NCBI RefSeq assembly: GCF_003672135.1
Contig: NC_039509.1
Span: 6,324,001-6,388,000 of the forward strand
Origin: Ooceraea biroi
Taxonomy: Eukaryota; Arthropoda; Insecta; Hymenoptera; Formicidae
Length of the DNA stretch: 64,000 nucleotides
Direction of reading: 5' to 3'
A program made the position numbers and the translations under genes. The notes beneath the pieces were generated by a model that worked only from the letters and a program-made list of their open reading frames with translations, made no database searches and was not told where the DNA came from. This document shows, piece by piece, positions 1 through 11,859 of the stretch (positions are counted from its first letter, which is position 1; each line of letters opens with the position of its first letter).

Positions 1-3000
1 AGAAAGACACATCAAGCCAAATGTACTTTAATTTAACAAACAAACAAATGCGTTCTTTTAACAATTTATAGTGTGTTAAAAGTAAACACATGCTTTAATA
101 TATCGTAAATATGAATGGCCAAAAGCTGCAGATTCTGTTCGGTTTCTGCCGTCAATCTGCCGTCAGATGTTAACAGATCCTGCTCGGTTTCTACCGCCAA
201 TCTGCTGTCAGAGTCCGTTAGCAGGCTCTGCTGGCAGATCACTATCCTAATGCGGACATAACGGATGCCAATTTGCTATCAACTTCTGCAGTAATCTGTT
301 GCCAATCTGCTGGCAGATTGCACACATTTTGCTTACTGGGTATATACATATATATATATTTACACATAGCCCGGGCGTTCATTCTCGAGTTGAAGCATCA
401 GTCCTTTTACATTATCCTTCTCTCTCTTGTTGCAACTTTCGACGTAGCTGTGATGTAAAACAAGATAGTACCGGTCACGATTTTCTCTTGCAGACGAACG
501 CTTTGGTTTACGCGTGCGTCGTCAGTAACACCTTTTTCGCGGAGCTCGGGCAAAATTGCCCGTCTAGTTACATCCCTGCTCGCGTCTCCGCGTCCCGCAC
601 CACGCGCGCGACCGTGTCCACCGCGGCTTTCTGCCGGCGGTGCAACCTTCAAAGGCCACTGAATGCGTCCATGAATGAAGTAGGAAAGTTGCTGGAGTAC
701 AGATCGACCGGATGTGTGCATACTAGGTGGGTAAGAAAACGAGAGCCGCCGACTACGTCAGAGCTGCGTGCTGTCGATCACGAAACCAGTTCTAGATCGC
801 TGCCAGTGATACAGCCTAATGTACCGTGATCGTTTCACGCCCGTTTACGCGTACAGTTTAACTTTGAAACAGGAATAACGCATGTCTGCGTTCTATTTTA
901 TTTTTATGCTCGAGACTCGACTCCGGAACCAGCTCGGAAAAGGAAAGAGAGACAGATTGTCAAATGACGTTCGCGTCGCTTATCGCGCCAGCGATCTACA
1001 GATTTTGCAGGGTCCAAAAATTCTGCGCAGCCACTTCGACTTGAATATCCGATTGAAAGGAAGTTGCAGCTCGCCTATACCGCGCTTCATCGGCGATGCC
1101 AGACGCTGGATGTTAACGCGGTGCGAAGAGCATCTCGCGAAGCCATACCTTTCACATCGAGGTGGGGTAACGGTGCGACGAAGACGTTGAAAGCATCGCC
1201 ACCGGACACGAATAAATTGACAATATGAGTCACGTGTAAATGAGATTTGATGGGGCGAAATTATTTCCGTGTCGCTTCTTAGAGCGACGAAAACCAGGGC
1301 GGGAAGGGAAGGCCGAGGGCTGGCGCATTACGGACGAGGATCTCCTAATCGCGTAACGAGAAGGAGAGCACGTGATGCTCTTGCGTCACGTGAAGATAAT
1401 GGCTTTCGCGGATTGATGATGCATCGCCATTTCGTGCGTGCGCGGTTTTCGCTGCACGAAACGGACCGTGGGAACACGACGTGGCGCGCGGGTGAACGGC
1501 GCGCAATATTTCAGGGGAACTCGTGGCAGCCGCCCGCCTCTCCGTGGCGTTTTCTTACCGTCATTCATGATACTACAGTACGCGGCAATAGGATGATTGC
1601 TTGACGGTCCGGTGACTAAAGTGGATAAAGCCTTCTACAGTAATCTAACCGGAGCCAGGGCACAGGAGTGCAGAGCTTGGGCCCATTCTCGAGCTCCTTT
1701 TTTCCTATCGCGTGGCAAATCGTCACTCTCTGCGTTAATCGCCGCTCTAATCGGCCACGATGCCAGGCCGAAACGACGTCCGCGGGATCACCCGCGATCC
1801 CGGTGTCCGCTTCGATCCGAACGACGTTCTTGGGCTGACCCCGCACGTATCGATACGAAATACATTTATTCCGCGACGAGCTCTTCTTGCGGGAGATGCC
1901 TTTTAATTCGCGGGTACTACTTGTGGGCGCCAAGGGACGTTGAAAAATTTCAAGTCACGTCCGATGTCGGATTACGTGGTTCAGCTCGCCTGATTTCGAC
2001 GTCCCTGGGACGACAGTAGTACTAACCCTGCTAACAGATTGACAGACTCACCGCGAACCGACCCCTCCGTAGTGATTTAGTTACGTCTCTATGGACGCGT
2101 CGCCAAGTCGCGCGTGTTTGATATCATCGTAGAAAGCTGAGGTGACACCGGCGGTAGAAGAAGTGCGGGCCCACTTACGCCGTTCTGCGCTCGTCCTCCT
2201 CGCTGAATGAGCTTCCGCTGGTCCGACTCGTCTCGAGATATTATGATTAGGTGAGTCTGCTATCGCACGTTCGTTTTCTGACGTACATTTCGCAGCGAGG
2301 GGGCATTCAGGTTGTCCCGGAACTATCGACGAGCACTTGGGAGATAGGTTCTTAGCTGGAGCATCGATACGCAGAGAATCGCTTTTTACTTCGAAAGAAT
2401 AGGGCTGATATCGATAGTTCGACTTCCCCGGGGTATCCAACGAAGCCAGAATTAATTTCTTTAATCTTTACACACAATTTTCTAGACTGCGTATTCCTGG
2501 CAAACACCTCTAGCTATATCAGCTGCGCTTCTACACGAGCTGAACAGATACCGACGTTTACGTTGATTTTCATTACCGGCTATCTTAATAGGTATATTCC
2601 CGACCGCCTCGTCTTATTCTTTTAATCTTTAGCTCGCGTTTCAGTCTTGCGACAGAAGACGGACGTTTTCTTTTTCTAACAAGACAGAGAGAGCTAGTGA
2701 ACAACTGGATTTTATTAACTGGGTAGAGTTCGAGGGTAAAAGACGACTCGTTCTACACGCGAGCATGCGAACGCGGTTTCTTCCGAGTCCCTTAAAATTT
2801 GCGAGACGACCGCAGCGGACAACGCCAGCGTCTACGTGACGTACGGTCGAGCGCTTCGCGGCGCTCGTTCAATCCGCAACACGTTTTTGCATTGCTTGCC
2901 GGTTGATTGCCCCTCGAGCACGCTGATGATGACGTCAGCATTCTGGATGAGTCACTGGGCTTAATTCGCGTAGCACGAGCGAACATACGTACGATCGTAT

Positions 3001-6000
3001 GCGCGCATAATTCGGGCCGCGTTCTCGCGCGCGTAATGCATACGCACGCGGCGTCGTCGGAGGGAGAGCCGCGGAAACGGACGATAGGTACTTGGAGGAT
3101 TTACGCGAGACCCGGCTCTCGTTTCTCTAGCGTCAGCTGGATTCGTCGGAGATATCCCGTCCTGTCGCCGGAGACGAACTTCGGCAGAAATACGACCGCT
3201 TTATCGGGCACGTGATTTTATCTACAGCATCGCGCGAAGAAAAAGAAACGACTCTCTTTGCGCCAAGATAGGCAGCCAGTCACATCAAACGACTACCTGC
3301 CAAGTTAAGAGGCACGTCATCTCCTCATCAACCACGATCAGTGATTACCCTTCGTAAGGACGAGCTATCGCGACGAACGTTTCACGACAGTGAGACCGTT
3401 CTGTTCACAAGCGCAGCAGATATCGCATCCGTTTATGCGTTCTCGCGAAATAAGAAGGCGGTATCAGCCCGTACGCATCGCTCTCGTGCGCCACACTCGC
3501 AAGCGTGTGCAACAACAAGGACGGACGCTGATTGCACGCGTGCATAATACGCTACCTATTATATAACGCGATTGTAAATAGCTTTACGTTGCAAATTTAA
3601 GCCTCCCCGAATGTTACGTCGATGTAAAATTTCTGAGATTTTTTAGAGCGGTCAAAATTCGCAGAAATCTAAAATTAAAAAAAAGATATACGAAAGATGC
3701 GTTTAAGAAGATAAATCTGATGGATCATTCGATGCATACGTTTATGATATCCTGTTGGTAAGGAGCCGCGCGATTACACGTGTACAATCGATTACGCGAC
3801 CGCCATATATCAATCGACACGTGACGTCAATGGTAAACAGTGCTCGAGGTGATGATTTCAGCAGCACTTCGTATACACGCTTTACTTTTCGATAAATCAC
3901 AGGTGCTTCATTTAATTTCGGTCTGAAGGCGTTCGATAAGAGTTCAACGTCTTTTTTATATCAAGCGAGCTTATCAAGCAGACGTAAATTTAGAATTGGT
4001 TGGTTAAAAGGTAATTTTAGCCGTACTATCATATGGCTCGAATCATTGAACGTGTAAGAAAATAATTGATTAATTTTGACAATTTAAAGTACAAAGTCGA
4101 GTTTCTGATTCCAATTACGAAACAACGATTCGCATTAATATAAAAAGTATTAACCGCTGACCATGGCCTCTCCACTTTGGCGCCTGTTAAACCTCTGTGG
4201 TAAAATTCATGACAAACATTCGCGCAATTATCACGTTTCCGTCGGTACAAATCTCTCGCATCAACATACATCTTTCTAAAGTCAGTAAACGTGGATGATT
4301 AATACTCCTACTGCGCAATTAACGACTATGTGTTCTCCTACCAGTTTTAACTTGCTCCCGTAATCTTTCTTCAATTAATTCTATAAATCAATCGTGAGTT
4401 TTGAACGCTTTATATAATTCCGAAAGACCAACGAGTAGGAATCTTTAAAGAAACAAGACCGAGAGAAGCAGAGAGAGAATATTAATATCATAGAAGAGGT
4501 TTGGAAAACGTCATGTCAAATTGTAATTGATTAATTCGCGTTTTACAAATTCATAATACGATATTGATTAATCGATTTAGTTATTATCACTTATTATTCT
4601 GATGTTTTCTTCAAGTTAATTGTCAGTAGTTTATTCAGCAATCGAAAGAAACGAAAGTACAACGTAGTATTATGATATATTCGTAATGTGTATTTAATGA
4701 TAATGAATATAATCTTCGGCGTACTCGACACAGCCAAAGCATTACATCAGATGACTCCGTCAGAGATTGTGCATAAAATTTTTGTACGATATATTTTTCG
4801 TATATTCATTATCTACTACCAAATCCTACGAAAATTTTAACATTGATATATATTATATTTTGAACAATATCGAGAATATTTTATCAATTAATCCATTAAG
4901 AATTTTATCAGAAATATTTTAATTTAATTTAGAAGAAACGAGCGATTATTTATCACTTTAACTTTAGTCTACTGTAACGAAGAACGCAAGAATGAACAGG
5001 AAAGTAAACAACTGACTTAGCAGAAACTTGCAAAAACGCTAGTAGAAATTAATATATGAAAATTATTCATTCATACAATTATTCATACATGTATAATATA
5101 TGCTGTAAGTTTTTCTCTTGGCACGGTAGGAGCGATTGTTTATGGTAGATAAAAAAATTTGGCGAGACAAATTAATTAATTAATTAATTTCTCATAATAC
5201 ATTAATTTCTCAAATTATTTAATCACTGCAGCGCGTTTATTATAATTAGGTACGCATACATTATGACGATATCATTGACACCTGCGTTACGCTGCGTGTG
5301 GCAAGATGTCGAACGGAGGCGCATGAACACGGGATGTCTTCGTGAGATATTGCGCAACAGGGCGAAACGAGTGGAAACGCGAAATTAGGGATTAATGCGG
5401 ATCGTCACGCACGTACGTCTATGCACGTTTTGTTAATCGAAACGAAACTCATGGAATTCAAACGGAACATTGTTGTGCAAAACGGCCAAAAATTTACACT
5501 TTTTATTTAATAAAGTTGTTCGATAAATCTGATATTTATTTCTTCTTAACGAAAATTAACAACACTTTTCTACACTATCGTTATAATTAGCAAATGTCCT
5601 TTTTCTTAGAATCGGAACACTTGACTCGAGTTCACGTTCTCCCTCATTTCGGATACGATATGACACGCCGTGATAGAACACCACTTTGTTGTGTATTCTT
5701 CCACAGTGGGGATCAGAGTGGGGATTTCAATGACTTAGTAATACTGTATATAAGCTTTGTGATTTGTCGCTTCGCTTTGGTAGTTCCCCAATTCGGGTGA
5801 ACGCTTCACAGAGCTTGGCAACCCGCAACACTGTAAGTTGTACTTCTTATTTCTTAAAAGAAATCGTTATTATGAATTTTGAAGAATATATAAGAATTTT
5901 ACGTATTTTACATATGAAAAGATCGCTTCATTAAATGACACAATTATCCATTTTAGGATCTAGCATTTTTGAATAATAAAATCTTGAGTTTTTTCTTTTA

Positions 6001-9000
6001 TATGTATTTGATATTTATTTTGCAATTTTAACATATATACATTGAAAATGAGATCTTCATTTAAAAATTATCATCAGGTCTGATTGTATTTCATTTCTTA
6101 TCAATATATAAACTCCCATCATTGATTCTTATAATTATTTTTGCTCAAGAATAGAAAAGTTTGTCGAATTTTAAAAACCTTAAAAAGAATGTGCAGTTTA
6201 CACTAGACTTCGAAGAATAAAGTGAGTCAAGACACAGTAGCCAATAATACACGCGACGAATATACTTTTCCATTGAAGTGGTTCTTTGCTGGCAAAGTCA
6301 ACAAGTGCGATAAGGCGGAGCTTGTTGAATGTACCAAAAAATATTGACAATCTTATTTCATCTACCTGTAACTCCACTGGCTATTGTCGGCTGCGTTTGC
6401 ATCGATTATTTTTTGTGCAATAAATCTAAAAACCTATTTAAAAATTGCTTGTTTAGCGTGAAAATCTAAAAACGTCCAGCAAACAAGACGGCAGCGCCGA
6501 AGAACGCGTCATGTGACTACCCCGCGGCAACGATGCAGACACTTTATTTCTTACAATTAGATTGTAACCGGTTGAAACCGCAGAGTCTCAATATATTCTT
6601 CAGCATTTATATAACTGCTTTCGAAGATGATATCGTCTCTTGTGCGCCACCGAAAATCGAATTGTCCGACTAGTCACGTGCAACGCACAACGACGTTACT
6701 TGTTCTTATACTTCTGACATTACTTATTTTTACATTTTCTCTCGTACCTTGGTAACATAAACACCGTGTGTCGCAGCATCCAGTATTTCAGTACTGACCT
6801 TCGATCTTACCGAGGAGTAATCCTTGCTCCAGTCTCGGCAAGGTCGGTACACGCTTACGGTCTTACGGCGGTCTCAAGCGGCGAGATTCGACTTACGAGC
6901 AACGTCTCTCGTGCATAATCTCCGGTCATGTATCCTTCATTTTTTAGGCACAGTTCATTGCTGATAATTGATTCCGTGAATAAACCCATAAATAATATTT
7001 GCTTGGAAAATTTCCAGGCTCCGGGAGCTTCTTCCCGAGATGTTAGTCTACCTAAGGATACGTTCGTCTTCGCACGTAAGCTACCCCACCTCGCCCATCC
7101 AATGCAACTCTGCACTCAAACGTACATGGAAACATACGTGGACGATAGCCACTACCGTCGACGAGTATATTGGTCCATATTAGTGGGAGGTGGCAGGTAG
7201 CTCTCCTTTAGCGTTTCAATGCTCCGACACTCATTTCGTCCGCAAGCATCACGGGTCAAGCGTCATTAAATACCGACTTCGTGCTTGACAGAGCTGAGCC
7301 AGGAACGTCGAGCGTTTAAAATTCAGAGAACGCGATCTCGATCTTGTGGTGATCCTCGCGAGTGATTCGCGAGTACAAGTGCGTTCACGTGTTCAGCATC
7401 GCCGCGAACACCATCGCGAATGATCACTCATCTTGATCGTTGTCCATGTTGTCCACGTCCGTGCGACGATCAACACGAATCGGAGTTGGCGTCTCGTATT
7501 TGCCGCCAAATCACGGCGCATGATAATTCTTGCAAAAACAACTCGCCGAAGGCAGACGTGCACTGCGAAGCGTTGCTGAAGACACCGAGATGTTTCGCGA
7601 TCGACCGTGATACAATTCGAAAAATAATCGTCAAGAGAAACAAAGTCGATCAACCTTTATCACGGAACGGCGGATATTCGCAAGAATTGTATTTGATCGA
7701 ATTATCTCTCAAGGAATAGTACAGGGAACGTACAGATATCACACGCAGTACTTAGAATCTCTCGAGGTAGGAAGCTCTTCTTCTTCACACTGAAGAACAC
7801 CGGATGCATTCACAGGGAAGATACAAGTACAAGATTTGAGATTAGGAAAACGCCATTGCAAAGTGAGTGTCAGATGCATCTTGAGGAACAAATGTATACG
7901 TCTCGCATCTCTTCGTGACTTCTACCTCGTTGAAGTACGAATTCACTGACGTAATATCGATTTTAATCTCTGCTTTGCGTTATTGTTGAACGAACATGAC
8001 GATATCGCGTTCCAGACGTTTTTCTTTATCTGCTATTGCAAATATGAAATTGAAACTGTGATTGCGACTAAAATGAAATAGATACAGGTTGCTTGATCTT
8101 TTACAACACTTTTTAACGAGCGTACCAATTCGAGCTCTCTATGGAACGGCACGACCTCGTTTCTTCTTCGCGCGTATCATTAGCATCATCTCGATCTTCA
8201 ACATGATGCGACCTTCCAAATGAGTCGTCTTATCACTAGGCGGACGCCCAGAGCTTTTCTATTGGTGTTTTTATCAAAGCGAATATTTGCACGGTTGCCG
8301 AGTCTCATAGAAGTTATCTCCATCAACACTTTATTATAAAATTAGCGCATTTCTCACGTATCCGCCTAATCGCTCGTGAGCACGACGCGTTTCGAAACTG
8401 ATGGCGTCTCCCGATATTTCATGTTCGCAATCTATAATTACAATCTATATGTACACTTTTGTAGTCCATTGTAAATTATCTCGGCGGTGCCGTCGCGCGG
8501 CTTCGTCATTCTCGGTAATAATTGTGTTTACGTTAATCTTTTCGACTCTTTACACTATATTATGGAGAACATTTCCTGGAATTTTTTATGTATTTTGCTA
8601 GATATTTTATTACTTCTAACGACGAACAGAATTGAACGAATTTATTGCAAAAGGAAACTTGACTGTTAGTGTCAATTATCGGTCAATTTTAACTGCAGAG
8701 TACACAACTCTACGTCGTGGCGAAATCGCATAAAGGGATGCGCGTGATGTTCGTTCATTAGTGAGTACTCGGTACAGGATGTCGTGCCGTTTTCTAGAGT
8801 AGCGTTAAACCGCGAGAAACGCCCTCCCCGCAATTATATCGTTGAGCTTCTGTCTCTTAGGATCGACGATTTGAACAACTGGTCAGGCTCTTGAAATATA
8901 ATAAATTTTCAGATCGTTGTAAATGTAGTGCATATACACGAACATCTAGATGCAATCTTCTTTTTCATTTATTCGCTTTTTTATTTTTTTACAGTTTATT

Positions 9001-9291
9001 CACAAGATAAATTATATGAAAATAATAAATAAATAATAAATAACAATATTTCTCTATGCACAAGAGATTAAATTATGTTTTACATTCTACATGTTATTGA
9101 AAATTTATGTTTCGGTATATTACTTGAATTAATATTGAAGTATTTGTTAGCTTTAACCTCTGATTTACAATGATTCCAAAATTTAACTATGATCTTTTGT
9201 TAAATCTTCGAACAAAATTGATAGTACCAAAGAATAATACATTGGCTCCTATGTAAAGAATTACCTCTTGCGACAAACCACCCTTGTAGTA
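1..9291. other. Intergenic or intronic, no gene recognised
   Basis: No protein gene could be supported on either strand. Bases about 500-3550 and 7200-7700 are comparatively GC- and CpG-rich. They carry many overlapping open frames in several phases, which is what CpG-rich non-coding DNA tends to give; none resembled a known family. Bases about 3550-6500 are AT-rich and include a TTAA run at 5169-5190. A GTGAGT donor-like site lies at 7863, so an untranslated 5' exon of a downstream plus-strand gene is possible in 7.3-7.86 kb, but there is no positive evidence for it. Confidence 0.5.
131..220. repeat. Two imperfect 45-bp tandem units
   Basis: Bases 131-175 and 176-220 align end to end as two 45-bp units sharing CTCGGTTTCT/TTCGGTTTCT and CAATCTGC cores, with roughly ten mismatches. 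Related pieces (CTGCTGGCAGAT) recur at about 228 and 306, the latter as an inverted repeat CAATCTGC-TG-GCAGATTG. This looks like the edge of a degenerate minisatellite. Confidence 0.55.
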
Positions 9292-9364
9292 GACCGTGTG
9301 GCCTAACGGATAAGGCGTCGGACTTCGGATCCGAAGATTGCAGGTTCGAGTCCTGTCACGGTCG
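9292..9364 (+). tRNA. tRNA-Arg (anticodon UCG)
   Basis: The 73-nt sequence folds into a complete cloverleaf. The acceptor GACCGTG pairs perfectly with CACGGTC, the D arm is GCCT/AGGC, the anticodon stem is TCGGA/TCCGA and the T stem is GCAGG/CCTGT with one G-U pair. The anticodon loop CTTCGGA places UCG at positions 34-36, which reads CGA (Arg). Internal promoter boxes are present: A box TGGCCTAACGG at 9299-9309 and B box GGTTCGAGTCC at 9343-9353. The discriminator base is G, and a run of ten T at 9373-9382 is a standard Pol III terminator. No intron. All stems are intact, so it is very probably functional. It stands alone, with no second tRNA nearby. Confidence 0.96.
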
Positions 9365-9372
9365 AGCACCTC

Positions 9373-9382
9373 TTTTTTTTTT
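9373..9382 (+). terminator. Pol III T-run terminator of tRNA-Arg
   Basis: Ten consecutive T begin 9 nt after the tRNA discriminator base, matching the usual RNA polymerase III termination signal. Confidence 0.9.
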
Positions 9383-11859
9383 AAATTTTTCTTTATATTT
9401 CATTATACCAAATGTCGTTTAGTACTTTAAAAATAATTTTTCTCTTAAAATATATTTAATTGCTTTTATAATTATTTTTTATTGATATAACGATTTTAAT
9501 CTCATTGCCCCGAATTGTGCTTCGAGATTAGTTTTTTTTGGCCTCTACAACGATAATTTAACGGTTTTACAGCATTTAATCATAAATCCATTGCAATTAT
9601 TTCGTCAATAGGTAATGACTAATAACGACGACTGATGCAAGAGATGTTACGTATAGCGTCTTGTAACGTAGCATGAATAATAGTTCATAATAGAATTGTG
9701 GGAACTAGTATTAATTAAAATGCTCGCAAAACCGTACATAACGAGATTACAATTCGTTCAATGTTTTTTCCGAGCGTTAGGTATCAAGGATATTCGAAAC
9801 ACAACTTCGAAGATAAATAATCGCGAATAATACTGCGAATAAGAACACGTATCGATAGACAACAAGTTTACATTATGCAAACTAATGCAACTTACGTATG
9901 GTCTTTTTTACTTCGATGTATATGTAAATGTAACATACAGCAAGAGAAATGCTATATACGCGGCTTATAAAATATATAAAATGATACATTCTACAATATC
10001 GTTACCAAAAACGAAGGGGAGAGAACAGAAACAAAAATGCAATCAATGGTCCCGGGACGTCAAAGATCTATGCTGGGCAGATTCGAATCGCAAGGCCCTA
10101 TATTTCGTTATCAATTTAACCGCACGTTAATCTTGCTCGAATCCATTAAGCCCGTGACAACACGCGACGATATTTCGTCGTGAAATTACAGATTTAGACG
10201 CAGGAACGTCAACCCACTCTGCCGAATTAACAACCAGTGCTTTAGAGATATTGCATCACACACTCGACGTTGTTAGATAAATTCGTATAATTTCTCATCC
10301 GCGCTTCTCTCCAGGCTCCCTATTACGGACGAGTCGTCGAGTAACGCAGCAACATGAATTGTAAAATTTGGTGGATATTATTGTATACTAAAGAAAATAA
10401 AAGCCTGAATACTTCCTTAGCTCTTTCTTTGAGTGGACAATCTGAAATGTTTTAATCGCCGTTCGATGTTTTAGTTTACGGGCGAGCGCAGAGTCCAGCC
10501 CCGCCGACGAACAGCAGCAGATCAGCGCAGATCCAACAGGAAAATTTCGCCCGGACCCATCAAGCAATCAGAACGCCGGCCTGACACTCGACAAAATTTC
10601 CTATCGAACGCGAAGACTCGACATCTGACTCTTTTGACCAAGATAGCTTCACTCACACGCGTCGACATCGTAGAATGGTAGAGAGTGAACCCGACACAAA
10701 GCGCAATATCAGTGCGTACGACTCTGAATACCGTAGAAGCCTTCCGCTTCATTATATGTTAGCTTCAAACTCTAATTCTTCATTGCAGAGTGTGATGTAA
10801 AAGACGAGCGGCTAAACGGTTGCGGTTCCAAGGAACTCGAACTTGCCCGTAGGTATCAATTCCGAAGTCAGTGCACGTAACATTCATAAATTGTACATTA
10901 CGATTGATCACCGATATTATGCATAGAGGAAAGTCCCCGATTATGAGATACCATATCGATTTTGCCGAATGTAAGGAAATCTATAGGCAGAATTTAAAAA
11001 TGCAATACGTTCTCTTGAAGAGAATTTAATAAGCTTTAGGTTGGTCAAATGAAAAATCTAATTTAAATATTATTTTTTCTGAAAATTAAACAAATTTGAA
11101 AAAAGAGCTTTACGCAAGATCGCGAAAGTGTGCTCCTAATATAAGATACCTTGAGAAATCGGTGTTAAAAGTGCAAAATACATCAGTATTGCAAGTAAAA
11201 AACTTTATTAGATATTTTTATAAAAATACTGCTGCCACAGCCTTCGCCAAATCTTCACGATTCCACTGTCGACGCTTCCTCGTTTCTCTAACCTCCATAG
11301 TCAGATTCTATAAAAATTAAATACACAAAAATTCGTAATATAAATTCGTATTAACTTTTCTTTACCCTTAACGTAGTATTTTCTTTCTTTTTATTACACT
11401 ATATACTCTTCACATTCGAGCAATAATTATCTCATGTTAAGAGTACCCTAATTATCTCATTATACGAGCCACACGCCCAGCGGTTCCGCGATCATGAAAT
11501 CTCACCTCTACAATTAAGCAATTCAACAAATCGCGTATTGTCCTGTTACTACGATTCTACTCTGTCATTGCATACTGAATTTATTGCCAACCATTTCTTT
11601 ATTATGTAATAAACAAGGTTTAAAGACTTACCTCAAGTTTCTTTGACATGTTCACAATTTCACAAACCTTTTCTTGCAAAAGCTAAACGCAATGACGAAC
11701 AATGAATTTTTCACTAAATACATTTTACACCAAGAGTAATAAGTTTATGGTGGAATTAACAGATAGTGCTCACTAGTTTAGCAGAAACTCCATTATCTCA
11801 TATTAGGAGCGTATCTCATAATAGGGGATTCCCCTCTCTATATATATATTTGCAATCAG
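9383..11859. other. Gap between tRNA-Arg and the SV2-like gene
   Basis: AT-rich sequence with no recognised coding exon. The upstream exon(s) of the SV2-like gene should lie here or further left, because the first exon seen starts in the middle of a codon. I could not pick one with confidence. Confidence 0.45.

Noticed and set aside
1597..2440. Frames of 105-140 codons in CpG-rich DNA
   Set aside because: Open in several phases on both strands, Arg/Ser-rich, no motif; typical of GC-rich non-coding sequence.
9187..9369. Minus-strand open frame of 60 codons overlapping the tRNA
   Set aside because: Most of its N-terminal half is the antisense of tRNA-Arg; a perfect cloverleaf explains the conservation.
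11766..11859. ATG at 11766 as start of the SV2-like protein
   Set aside because: The 31 codons before 11860 do not resemble the family, and a TTTGCAATCAG acceptor-like site ends at 11859, so this is more likely intron sequence.
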